From: CAYYWP01 sp050176585
GTDB taxonomy: Bacteria; Desulfobacterota; Binatia; HRBIN30; CADEER01
DNA length: 64,000 nucleotides
Direction of reading: 5' to 3'
Assembly (NCBI GenBank): GCA_050176585.1
Contig: JBFXHX010000011.1
Location: 1 to 64,000 of the forward strand
Below, one piece after another: positions 44,611-52,629 of this stretch; the first letter of the stretch is position 1; the number at the start of each line of letters is the position of its first letter. Both the position numbers and the translations under genes were made by a program. The notes under the pieces were generated by a model. It saw only the letters and a program-made list of their open reading frames with translations, made no database searches and was not told the origin of the DNA.

Positions 44611-45783
44611 ATGGACCTCACCTACAGCCCCGCCGAAGAACGCTTTCGCGACGAGCTGCGCGCCTGGCTCTCCGCCAACCCACCGCCGACCTCCGACCCG
44701 GCGGACTTCGACGCCTGGGTGGCCGAAGGCAAAGGGTGGCAACGCCGCTTGTACGAGGCTGGCTGGTGCGGCGTGCAATGGCCCAAAGCCTACGGCGGGC
44801 GGGGGGCGTCGCTCATCGAGCAGATCATCTTCCAAGAGGAGATGGCGCGCGCCAAATCGCCGCAGTTGATCAACTTGGTCGGCTTGACGATGGCCGGCCC
44901 GGTGCTGATCGCGCGCGGTAGCGAAGCGCAGAAGAGCCGCTACCTGCAGAAGATCCTCAGCGCGGAAGAAATCTGGTGCCAGGGCTTTTCCGAGCCGAAC
45001 GCCGGTTCCGATCTCGCCGCATTGCAAACCCGCGCCGTGCTCGACGGCGATGAGTTCGTGGTGAACGGCCAGAAGGTGTGGACCAGCTTCGCGCACATCG
45101 CCGACTGGTGCATGCTGCTCGTCCGCACCGACCCCGAAGCCCCCAAACACAAGGGCATAACGTTCTTAGTCGTGGACATGCACAGCCCCGGCATCAGCGT
45201 GCGCCCGCTGAAGCAGATCACCGGCGAAGAGGAGTTCAACGAGATCTTCTTCGAAGAGGTCCGCGTGCCGCGCGAGAACGTGGTCGGCGAGCTCAATCGG
45301 GGCTGGGACATCGCGATCACCACGCTGATGCACGAGCGGCAGACGCTCACCTTCAGCCGCCAGCTCCAATCGCGTGTGGCGCTGGAGGAGTTGCTGAACC
45401 TCGCCCGGCGCTGGCCGGAGGACGAGCCGCTCGCCCGTCAGCCCCTCGCTCGGCAGCGCCTCGCGACGGCGGTGATCGAGAGCACCGCGATGAAGTACAC
45501 GGCGCTGCGCAATCTCACGCGCGTGCTCCGCGGTGGCGTGCCGGGCCCCGAGGGCTCCATCGAGAAGCTCTTCTGGAGCGAGATGTACCAGCGCATGCTG
45601 GAGAACGCGCTGGCGATGACGGGCCCGTTCGGGCAGCTCATGACGGGGTCGCCGCACGCGCTCGACGAGGGGCGCTGGCCGCATCTCATGCTGTATTCGC
45701 GCGGCCGGACGATCGCGGCGGGCTCCTCCGAGATCCAGCGCAACATCATCGCCGAGCGCGTCCTCGGATTGCCGCGCGGGTAG
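44611..45783 (+). CDS. Acyl-CoA dehydrogenase (FadE26/28-like)
   Basis: The product is 390 residues from ATG 44611. Order of motifs: LTYSPAEERFRDELRAWL, WCGVQWPKAYGGRGASLIEQ, WCQGFSEPNAGSDLAALQT, NGQKVWTSFAHIADWCMLL, HMHSPGI-like VDMHSPGISVRPL, and GSSEIQRNIIAERVLGLPRG at the end. The position that is Glu in medium-chain enzymes (EGT...IQ) is Ala here (AAGSSEIQ), so catalysis would need a Glu elsewhere or a partner subunit, as in heteromeric steroid-degrading enzymes. Its stop is directly followed by the start of the MBL gene, so they are one operon. The substrate is unknown. Confidence 0.87.
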   Translation: MDLTYSPAEERFRDELRAWLSANPPPTSDPADFDAWVAEGKGWQRRLYEAGWCGVQWPKAYGGRGASLIEQIIFQEEMARAKSPQLINLVGLTMAGPVLIARGSEAQKSRYLQKILSAEEIWCQGFSEPNAGSDLAALQTRAVLDGDEFVVNGQKVWTSFAHIADWCMLLVRTDPEAPKHKGITFLVVDMHSPGISVRPLKQITGEEEFNEIFFEEVRVPRENVVGELNRGWDIAITTLMHERQTLTFSRQLQSRVALEELLNLARRWPEDEPLARQPLARQRLATAVIESTAMKYTALRNLTRVLRGGVPGPEGSIEKLFWSEMYQRMLENALAMTGPFGQLMTGSPHALDEGRWPHLMLYSRGRTIAAGSSEIQRNIIAERVLGLPRG

Positions 45784-46653
45784 ATGACCGCGCCGCCGCC
45801 GCGCGTCGTCAAGGATTCGATGATCGGGCTGCGCATGCCCGACATCGACTTGTGGTCGGAGCGCGTCACTGTGGTGCTCGGTCAGAACCCGGGGCCGTTC
45901 ACGGGACCCGGCACCAACACCTATCTGATCGGGACCGGCCGCTCGCGGTTGCTGCTGGACACCGGCCACGGCGTCCCCGAGTACCTGCCGTGGCTGGAAC
46001 GCGCGCTGCAGGCGCGCGGCGCCGATCTGCAGGGCATCGTGCTGACACACGGCCATCCCGACCACATCGGCGGCGTCGCCGGCATTCGCGAACGTTTCGG
46101 ACCGCTCGCGGTGGCGAAGAAGCCGTGCGCGGCCGTCGATGCCGGGCTCGACGTCGTGCCCGTCGACGAGGGCAGCGAGATCGAGACCGTGGGGGCGAAA
46201 TGGCGCGCGCTGTGGACTCCCGGCAATGCCTGGTACCACCTGTGCTGTTACATGCCGGAGGAGCGTGCAATGTTCACCGGCGACTTCTTGCTCGGCGCCG
46301 CCACGACGGTCATTCCGCCCGACGGCGATCTCGGAGACTATCTCCAATCGCTGCGGCGACTGCTCACGCTCGATGTCGCGGTGATCTATCCGGCACACGG
46401 TCCGGCGATCTACCAGCCCGGCGCGAAGATCGAGGCCTATCTCGCCCACCGGGCCCTACGCGATCAGCAGATCCTGGCGGCGCTCGGCGCCAGCTCGCTC
46501 ACGGTCCCGGAGCTCGTCGCGCGCATCTACACCGACGTGCCCGCCTTTCTGCATACCGCCGCGGGCATGTCGGTCAGTGCGCATCTGCGCAAACTGGAAC
46601 GCGACGGAGCCGTGACGCGCGAGGGCGAGCACTGGGCCCTCCGCACCGGCTAG
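45784..46653 (+). CDS. Metallo-beta-lactamase-fold protein (LACTB2-like) with altered metal site
   Basis: The product is 289 residues, starting immediately after the acyl-CoA dehydrogenase stop. VLTHGHPDHIGG gives His89, His91, Asp93 and His94; TGDFLLG gives Asp167 and IYPAHGPAIYQPG gives His205. The third histidine expected in TPGHT is Asn148 (WTPGNAWYHLCCY), so one metal ligand is missing unless the nearby His152 substitutes. A winged-helix-like C-terminus (LTVPELVARIYTDVP, HLRKLERDGAV) matches LACTB2/endoribonuclease-type hydrolases. It may hydrolyse a thioester or be a divergent nuclease. In an operon with an acyl-CoA dehydrogenase, thioester chemistry is the simpler guess. Confidence 0.82.
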   Translation: MTAPPPRVVKDSMIGLRMPDIDLWSERVTVVLGQNPGPFTGPGTNTYLIGTGRSRLLLDTGHGVPEYLPWLERALQARGADLQGIVLTHGHPDHIGGVAGIRERFGPLAVAKKPCAAVDAGLDVVPVDEGSEIETVGAKWRALWTPGNAWYHLCCYMPEERAMFTGDFLLGAATTVIPPDGDLGDYLQSLRRLLTLDVAVIYPAHGPAIYQPGAKIEAYLAHRALRDQQILAALGASSLTVPELVARIYTDVPAFLHTAAGMSVSAHLRKLERDGAVTREGEHWALRTG

Positions 46654-46708
46654 TCGCGCGGCGCGCCGTTGGTGCGCGACCCAGCCGAAACTGGTCTCCC
46701 CAGGCCGG

Positions 46709-48184
46709 CTAGCTCTTCTCCGAGCAGCACAGGCGCGTCAACTCGCGCACGTGTGCTGGCGTCGCATCCTCGAGGTGGTGGACGATGTCGATGGCTTTTT
46801 CCATCCGCTCCTTGCGCAGCGTATAGCGGGTTTCGCGGCGGAACTTGTCTTCGACGGCCTTGCGCCGGTCATCGAACGGGCGAGCCCCACTCCCGGCGGG
46901 CGCCTCTTGCTCCGCAGCGAAGCTGCGGCCGCCCTCGAGCTCGATGCGCACGCGCGCGCCGAGGGCCAGCTTGAACGCGTTCACATCGACCGCGACGAGA
47001 TCGAAGAGATGCGCGGTGGCGCCGTCGTCACCGGCGATGCGCAGCGGCGAGCGCTCGCGCGCGCGGCGCGCGAGCTCGTCGTCGAGCGTGAGGCGGACTT
47101 TGCCGGCGGCCTCCCAGATGGCATTGCCGGCGATGCGGTCGCGCCCGAACTGTCGGGGCGAGAGCTCGCGTTCGACCAGCGCGGCCGCGACGGTCCAGGC
47201 CACCGATTGCGTCAGCGTCGACGGGAGCGATTCGGCACCGCGCACGTACGGCGCGGAACGCGCGTCCATCGCCAACGTGTGCGGACCGGCGCCGACGTGC
47301 ACCGCGTGGACCTTGCGCGCATCGATGTGGTGTTGGCGGACGAGGCCGAGCACGCAGTCGACCGCCGCGCCGACGTAGGGCGCGCCGGGATAAACCGTGT
47401 AGCCGAGGCTCTCCGTCAGCCACACGGAGCCCAGACCGGAGAACGCACCCGGCAATGCGCGCTCCCCGAGTGACCGGAGCACGCCGCGCTCACCGCCGAG
47501 CACGTCGTGCGCCCCGCGCAGGCCATTGGCCGCGAACTCCGCCGCTTGTACGCCGAGCGGCGCCAGCATCGCCGCGGAGACCACCTTCGCCTCGGACCCG
47601 TAATATGCCGCCGTCGGCAGCGCGCTCGCATGCGAGAGCGCGATGCCGAGCGCGTGCTCGGTCTGCGCGCCATCGAGCCGCAAGAGCGATGCGCCGAGCG
47701 CGACTCCGCCGGCCAGGTGTACGGCGCTCGCCAGCGGTGGGTCTTCGACCACCAGCGCTGACGCGAGGCCGATCCGGCCGCCGACCTCGTTGGCCAGCAC
47801 CTGCGCGAGCAGGAATTCCGGTCCGCCGGCGCCGAGCTTCTCTGCCACCGCAAGCGTCGCGAGGACCGCGGTCGCGCCGGTGTGCGCGCCGAACAGATAA
47901 TCGTCGTAGTCGAGGGCCAGTGCCAGCGCGGCGTTGCCGACGATCGCTTCGTGCAGGCCGGTGCGCTCGCCCGAGGGGATGAGCGTCGCGTCCTTCCCAG
48001 TGGCCCAGTCCTTCACGGTGCGGGTGACCACGCGCCCGGCATCGCTGAAGTGCCCGGCGTGCACCGCCGCGATCATGCCGAGCACTTGGTTCTTCGCCTC
48101 CTCCGTGACCCGTCGCGGCAAGCTGTCCGGCTTGGCGCCCGCGATCCAGTCGGCGAGGGTGCGCGTGAGATTGTTACCATTCAT
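46709..48184 (-). CDS. MmgE/PrpD family protein
   Basis: The product is 491 residues from ATG 48184; the earlier open frame has no ribosome site. MmgE/PrpD family text: LADWIAGAKPDSLPRRVTEEAKNQVLGMIAAVHAGH, LHEAIVGNAALALALDYDDYLFG, HTGATAVLATLAVAE, LRLDGAQTEHALGIALSHAS, YPGAPYVGAAVDCVLGLVRQH. Members include 2-methylcitrate dehydratase and cis-aconitate decarboxylase; many are of unknown activity. No other methylcitrate-cycle gene is in the window, so 2-methylcitrate dehydratase is not claimed. It is divergent from the small DNA-binding gene. Confidence 0.83.
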   Translation of the reverse strand: MNGNNLTRTLADWIAGAKPDSLPRRVTEEAKNQVLGMIAAVHAGHFSDAGRVVTRTVKDWATGKDATLIPSGERTGLHEAIVGNAALALALDYDDYLFGAHTGATAVLATLAVAEKLGAGGPEFLLAQVLANEVGGRIGLASALVVEDPPLASAVHLAGGVALGASLLRLDGAQTEHALGIALSHASALPTAAYYGSEAKVVSAAMLAPLGVQAAEFAANGLRGAHDVLGGERGVLRSLGERALPGAFSGLGSVWLTESLGYTVYPGAPYVGAAVDCVLGLVRQHHIDARKVHAVHVGAGPHTLAMDARSAPYVRGAESLPSTLTQSVAWTVAAALVERELSPRQFGRDRIAGNAIWEAAGKVRLTLDDELARRARERSPLRIAGDDGATAHLFDLVAVDVNAFKLALGARVRIELEGGRSFAAEQEAPAGSGARPFDDRRKAVEDKFRRETRYTLRKERMEKAIDIVHHLEDATPAHVRELTRLCCSEKS

Positions 48185-48290
48185 GATTTTGATCCCAGTT
48201 GTATCGGGCAACTCTACCCGAAAGCCCGCGGAGCGCGCCAGCCCACTGCCTACGTGACTCAGGTACGGCACTGCAGACGGCCGCGGGCAA

Positions 48291-48366
48291 TGATTATCAC
48301 GCCCCCACCGTGACAGTGGAGTGTATTTATGTTTGCAATGTCAATTACGGTGCGCCGGTGTATACT
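48291..48366 (+). promoter_or_regulatory. Candidate control region of the small DNA-binding protein gene
   Basis: This is the most A+T-rich stretch of the area. TATACT at 48361-48366 is a good -10 element but no consensus -35 stands 16-18 bases upstream (TGTCAA at 48339-48344 is the best at 16). A TGATTATCA palindrome lies at 48291-48299 in the shared region with the divergent MmgE/PrpD gene. Transcripts for both may start here. Confidence 0.35.
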
Positions 48367-48408
48367 TTTCCGTAACCTACGAGTCCGCATACATAGCGAG
48401 GGACACGC

Positions 48409-48786
48409 ATGGCAGTTAAGCGAACCAAGAAAAGCGGGAAGCGCGGGCAAATCGGCACCGAGATCTTCGATCAGGTGGAGAAGCTCGTAGCCGCCGAGCA
48501 AGTGGGTCGCACCGAGGCTTTCCGGCGTCTGGCGCAAAAAACCGGACGGCAGCCGGGCACCGTAGCTGCGAATTATTACCGCGTCGCGCGCCAGCGCGGA
48601 GCCAAATTGGCCACCCGCCGGCGCGGCGGCGGCCGGCGCGGCTCGGCCACTAGCGTGGTGGTGAAGCGTGCGCTCGCCGCACTGGAGGATGTCACGGGGC
48701 TTTTCCGCAGGCTCGAGGATGAGATCACTAACTTGCGCAAGGAGAATCTACGCCTCGCTGCCATCCGGCGGCTGATGAGCCGATAA
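48409..48786 (+). CDS. Small basic HTH/coiled-coil DNA-binding protein, uncharacterised
   Basis: The product is 125 residues from ATG 48409, behind GAGGGAC. A basic head (AVKRTKKSGKRGQ) leads into EIFDQVEKLVAAEQVGRTEAFRRLAQKTGRQPGTVAANYYRV read in two helices, which looks like a helix-turn-helix in which TEAFRRLAQ is the second helix and GTVAANYYRVARQRG the recognition helix. A basic linker (RRRGGGRRGS) follows, then an amphipathic helix LAALEDVTGLFRRLEDEITNLRKEN that fits a dimerising coiled coil. No named family is recognised; it resembles small regulators found in this group of bacteria. No operon partner follows within 60 bases. Confidence 0.7.
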   Translation: MAVKRTKKSGKRGQIGTEIFDQVEKLVAAEQVGRTEAFRRLAQKTGRQPGTVAANYYRVARQRGAKLATRRRGGGRRGSATSVVVKRALAALEDVTGLFRRLEDEITNLRKENLRLAAIRRLMSR

Positions 48787-48847
48787 CCATAGCCGCGGGT
48801 GCTTGACGTGCGCCGTTCGCAGCATAGGATGCGGTGCGTTTTCGGTT

Positions 48848-49309
48848 ATGCGCCGTGTCATCATCTTTCTCGCCTCGGGTGGATTCGTAGGTTACATTCC
48901 GATCGCTTCCGGGACATTCGGTACGCTGGTCGGTATCCCGTTCTTCTGGGCGTATGCTGAAGCCCGGCACCTCGACGTCTGGCAATACATACTCATCTAC
49001 ATCGGCCTGATCGCGGCCGCCTGTTGGGTCGCCGGCCGCGCTGAAGCGCTGCTGAATGAGCACGATAGCCACAAGATCGTCATCGACGAGATCGTCGGCT
49101 ATCTGGGCGCGACGTTGTTTCTCGCGCCGACGTGGGAGCACACGGTGCTCGCGTTCGTGGTCTTCCGGGCCCTCGATGTACTCAAGCCATTCCCCGCCGG
49201 CGCAATCGACGCGCACTGGCCCGGCGGCCCCGGGGTCGTACTCGACGACGTCGTGTCGGGATTGTACAGCAATGTGGTGACCCGCGCCCTGGCCCTGTGG
49301 TTGTTCTGA
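48848..49309 (+). CDS. pgpA: Phosphatidylglycerophosphatase A
   Basis: The product is 153 residues, a membrane phosphatase converting phosphatidylglycerophosphate to phosphatidylglycerol. Family motifs: FLASGGFVGYIPIASGTFGTLVGIP near the start (SGTFGT), NEHDSHKIVIDEIVGYLGATLF, and VFRALDVLKPFPAGAIDAH. Hydrophobic segments between them make about four membrane helices. The start at ATG 48848 was taken because the family begins just ahead of the first helix. It begins a housekeeping run with cinA, thpR and recA. Confidence 0.93.
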   Translation: MRRVIIFLASGGFVGYIPIASGTFGTLVGIPFFWAYAEARHLDVWQYILIYIGLIAAACWVAGRAEALLNEHDSHKIVIDEIVGYLGATLFLAPTWEHTVLAFVVFRALDVLKPFPAGAIDAHWPGGPGVVLDDVVSGLYSNVVTRALALWLF

Positions 49310-49349
49310 CGTAGTGCGAGCGCCGGCGCGCGGGAGAGGAGACCCTGTC

Positions 49350-50627
49350 ATGCGCGCCGTCATCATCAGTACCGGCGACGAGCTCACTACTGGGCGGACG
49401 CTCGATACCAACGCCAGCTACATCGCCGACCAGCTGGTCGCGATCGGATACGACGTCGTCAGCATGCTGGTGGTCGGCGACTATCCCGAACGGATCACCT
49501 GGGCGTGGCGCCAGGCGCTCACCGCCGCCGACCTCATCATCTGCACCGGGGGCCTCGGGCCGACCGCCGACGACCTCACCACGGAGACCGTGGCCGCGGT
49601 GGCGGGAGTGCCGTTGCGCATGGACGCCGGCATCGCCGATCTCATCCGGCGGCGGTTCGCGGCGATGGGCCGCACGATGCCGGAGAACAACCTGAAACAG
49701 GCGCTATTTCCCGAAGGCGCGACGATCATCCCCAACGCGCAGGGCACGGCGCCGGGCTATCGGCTGACCATTGCGACGGTCCACGGACCGCGGCAGTGCA
49801 TCGTCTTGCCCGGCGTGCCGCGCGAGATGAAACAGATGCTGGCCGCTGAGGTCCTGCCGGCGCTGCGCGCGGAGCGCAGTGGCGAGCACGAGTACCGCAG
49901 TCACACGTTTCAGACGTTCGGCATCAGCGAGTCCGCGCTCGACGAGCTCGTCGCGGATCTCTTCGATCCGGCCGAAGCGCGCCTCGCATTTCGCGCCGCA
50001 TTCCCGCAGATCTCTCTGCGAGTCACCGTGCACGGGGCGCCGCACGAGGTGGACCACCGGCTATCCACGGCGGCGGCGACGCTCCGCGCGCGCCTGGCGC
50101 CCTACTGCTACGGTGAAGGCAACACGACGATGGAAGCGGAAGTCGGTGCGCTGCTGCGCTCGACGGGCAGCACGGTCGCGGTGGCGGAGTCGTGCACCGG
50201 CGGTCTCATCGGCCATCGGCTGACCGATGTCCCCGGGAGCTCAAGCTACTTTTTGGCCGACATCGTCGCATACAGCGACGTGGTGAAGCAGCGCGTTCTG
50301 AACGTCAGCGCGGAGACGCTGGAGCGCCACGGGGCTGTGAGCCGCGAGACCGCCGAAGCCATGGCGCGCGGCGTCCGCAGTCTCGTCGGCGCGACGCTCG
50401 GGTTGGCGACGACCGGTATCGCCGGGCCGGACGGCGGCACGGCCGACAAACCGGTCGGCACCGTCTGCATCGCCATGGACGGTCCCGCCGGTACGCACAG
50501 CCATCGGTATCAGTTCTGGGGAACGCGCGACTGGGTGAAGCTGCTCACGTCGCAGGTCGCCCTCGATTGGCTGCGGCGCGTGCAGCTCGGGCAAGACCCG
50601 ACCGAGTCGGCCTTCCTGCGCCGCTGA
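49350..50627 (+). CDS. cinA: CinA / nicotinamide mononucleotide deamidase
   Basis: The product is 425 residues behind GGGAGAGGAG. The N-terminal MoCF-like domain has ISTGDELTTGRTLDTNASYIADQL and ICTGGLGPTADDLTTE. The C-terminal PncC domain has VAVAESCTGGLIGHRLTDVPGSSSYF, with the nucleophile Ser in ESCTGG, and LGLATTGIAGPDGGTADKPVGTV. CinA acts on ADP-ribose in the first domain and deamidates NMN in the second for NAD recycling. Here it lies between pgpA and thpR and upstream of recA, the order common to many bacteria. Confidence 0.94.
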   Translation: MRAVIISTGDELTTGRTLDTNASYIADQLVAIGYDVVSMLVVGDYPERITWAWRQALTAADLIICTGGLGPTADDLTTETVAAVAGVPLRMDAGIADLIRRRFAAMGRTMPENNLKQALFPEGATIIPNAQGTAPGYRLTIATVHGPRQCIVLPGVPREMKQMLAAEVLPALRAERSGEHEYRSHTFQTFGISESALDELVADLFDPAEARLAFRAAFPQISLRVTVHGAPHEVDHRLSTAAATLRARLAPYCYGEGNTTMEAEVGALLRSTGSTVAVAESCTGGLIGHRLTDVPGSSSYFLADIVAYSDVVKQRVLNVSAETLERHGAVSRETAEAMARGVRSLVGATLGLATTGIAGPDGGTADKPVGTVCIAMDGPAGTHSHRYQFWGTRDWVKLLTSQVALDWLRRVQLGQDPTESAFLRR

Positions 50628-50787
50628 TGGCCGCCGCGAAGCCGCCCGCGGGCGCCCAAATCGCGCGCGCCGCGGTGCGCCGCTCCGCATCGGCACGCGG
50701 CCAGGTGATCGCTGCGGCGAGCAGCGGCCGCGCGCCGGCTGCTCGAGGGCGAGCGGCACACGGCCGGGATACCGCCCGGAGTCGGTG

Positions 50788-51390
50788 ATGGGACGACAAG
50801 GCGGCGAGTCGGGACGCGCGGGCCGCCCGGCCGCGCTCCGCGCCTTTGTCGCCGTCGAGCTGCCGCCGACCAGCCATGCGCGGCTGGTCGCGCTCAAGCG
50901 CGAGCTCGCGGAGATCGAGCCCGCCGTGCGGTGGACCCGCGATGAGGGACTGCACGCGACGATCAAATTCCTCGGCTCGACCGCCGCCGAGACAGTGGAC
51001 GCGTTGCGCGCGGCGCTCACGGCGCCGATCGCGCGCGTGCCACCGCCCGCGGTGCGGCTGCGCGGGTTGGGCGCGTTTCCGCACGTCCACCGGCCGCACG
51101 TGTTGTGGGCCGGAATCGACTGTCCCGCCCTCGGCGAGCTCGCCGCCCGCGTCGACGCGGCGGCCGCGGGGCTCGGCTTCGCCTCGGAGACGCGCCCGTT
51201 TCACGCCCACGTGACGCTCGCGCGTCTCGATGGCGCGCGGTTCGGCGCCGCGCTCGACGCGTCGCTGCGCGCGCACTGGGAAGACGACTTCGGCGGTGGT
51301 GCGCTGCGCGAGCTGGTTGCGTTCCGCAGCGACTTGCGTCCCGGCGGTGCGCTGTATACGAAGCTGTGGACGATCCCATTCGGAGGCTAG
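50788..51390 (+). CDS. thpR: RNA 2',3'-cyclic phosphodiesterase
   Basis: A 200-residue 2H phosphoesterase. The two catalytic HxT motifs are LHATIKFLG and FHAHVTLAR, with RAFVAVELPP at the start of the fold. ATG 50788 was taken; GTG 50785 is three bases earlier. It opens 2',3'-cyclic ends of RNA and was once called 2'-5' RNA ligase. Position between cinA and recA is conserved. About 160 bases precede it with no gene, and the upstream stretch has no recognisable ribosome site. Confidence 0.9.
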   Translation: MGRQGGESGRAGRPAALRAFVAVELPPTSHARLVALKRELAEIEPAVRWTRDEGLHATIKFLGSTAAETVDALRAALTAPIARVPPPAVRLRGLGAFPHVHRPHVLWAGIDCPALGELAARVDAAAAGLGFASETRPFHAHVTLARLDGARFGAALDASLRAHWEDDFGGGALRELVAFRSDLRPGGALYTKLWTIPFGG

Positions 51391-51518
51391 CCCAGCGGGG
51401 CTGGAGCGGTGGTTTGCATGCGCGGACGTCATTGCGCAGGGGGCGGCGGCCCGCTTATCGAGCTAGGGGATCGCTGCCGCTCCGCCAGACCGCGGCGCAG
51501 CACTAGAAGGAGACCCTC

Positions 51519-52580
51519 ATGACCCTCGACGCCAATCGCGAGCGCGCGCTCGATCTCGCCGTGAGCCAGATTGAGAAGCAGTTCGGCAAAGGCGCGATCA
51601 TGAAGCTCGGCGACAATGCCGCCGCACCCGACATCCCGGTGATCTCCACCGGCTCGCTCGGTCTCGACATCGCGCTGGGCGTCGGCGGCCTGCCGCGCGG
51701 CCGCGTGATGGAGATCTACGGACCCGAGTCCTCGGGGAAGACGACGCTCGCGCTGCAGGCGATCGCCTGCGCGCAGCGCGACGGCGGCGTGTGCGCCTTC
51801 GTGGACGCCGAGCACGCGCTCGATGTGACCTACGCGCGCAAGCTGGGAGTGCGCACCGAGGATTTGCTGATCGCACAGCCGGACAACGGCGAGCAGGCGC
51901 TGGAGATCGCGGAGACGCTCGTGCGCAGCGGCGCGATCGACGTGCTGGTCGTCGACTCGGTGGCCGCGCTGGTGCCGCGCGCCGAGATCGAGGGCGAAAT
52001 GGGCGAGCCGCAGATGGGTCTACAGGCCCGTCTGATGTCGCAGGCCCTGCGCAAGCTCACCGGGACCATCTCGCGCTCGCAGACGATCATGATCTTCATC
52101 AACCAGATCCGCATGAAGATCGGCGTGATGTTCGGCAACCCGGAGACGACGACCGGCGGCAATGCCCTGAAGTTCTACGCCTCGGTGCGGCTCGACATCC
52201 GCCGCGTGGGGTCGATCAAGCAGGGCGAGGCCGTCGTGGGCAGCCGCACGCGCGTGCGCGTGGTGAAGAATAAAGTGGCGCCCCCCTTCAAAGAGGCAGA
52301 ATTCGATATCCTGTACGGTGTAGGCATCTCACGTGAGGGCGAGCTGATCGACCTTGGCACGGATCGTGGACTCATCGAAAAAAGTGGTGCGTGGTATTCG
52401 TATGCTGGCGAGCGCATCGGTCAGGGGCGCGAGAATGCCAAGGAGTTCCTGCACGAGCATCCGGAGCTGGCGGAGCAGGTCGACCGGCAGCTGCGCGCCC
52501 ACTTCGGCATCGGCGGCGCTCCCGCGGGGGAGCCGGCACCGGCGCCCGAGGTGAAGAAGGCGGGAAAAGCGGCGTCGTAG
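51519..52580 (+). CDS. recA: Recombinase RecA
   Basis: The product is 353 residues behind AGAAGGAGA. IYGPESSGKTTLALQ is the Walker A loop (about 66-80), DAEHALDVTYARKLG and DVLVVDSVAALVPRAEIEGEMG the MAW and Walker B regions, FINQIRMKIGVMFGNPETTTGGNALKFYASVRLDIRRVG loop L2 and neighbours. The C-terminus is Ala/Lys-rich. It promotes strand exchange and LexA cleavage; no LexA box was recognised in the 128 bases upstream. Confidence 0.97.
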   Translation: MTLDANRERALDLAVSQIEKQFGKGAIMKLGDNAAAPDIPVISTGSLGLDIALGVGGLPRGRVMEIYGPESSGKTTLALQAIACAQRDGGVCAFVDAEHALDVTYARKLGVRTEDLLIAQPDNGEQALEIAETLVRSGAIDVLVVDSVAALVPRAEIEGEMGEPQMGLQARLMSQALRKLTGTISRSQTIMIFINQIRMKIGVMFGNPETTTGGNALKFYASVRLDIRRVGSIKQGEAVVGSRTRVRVVKNKVAPPFKEAEFDILYGVGISREGELIDLGTDRGLIEKSGAWYSYAGERIGQGRENAKEFLHEHPELAEQVDRQLRAHFGIGGAPAGEPAPAPEVKKAGKAAS

Positions 52581-52614
52581 CGCGGAGCCTGGGTCGGACA
52601 GCCCGCGCTCCGCG
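52581..52614 (+). other. Hairpin between recA and pilT
   Basis: CGCGGAGC (52581-52588) pairs perfectly with GCTCCGCG (52607-52614) across an 18-base loop, directly after the recA stop. There is no T-run, so it might be a transcript-processing or attenuating structure rather than a terminator; pilT begins 15 bases on. Confidence 0.4.
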
Positions 52615-52629
52615 AGGGAGGCGGAAGCG

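Noticed and set aside
43096..45150. Extension of the histidine kinase to a 684-residue protein
   Set aside because: The additional 242 residues overlap the acyl-CoA dehydrogenase on the other strand and read as low-complexity text; ATG 44424 begins the membrane domain.
46709..48184. 2-Methylcitrate dehydratase PrpD
   Set aside because: The MmgE/PrpD family has many other activities and no prpB or prpC is in the window.
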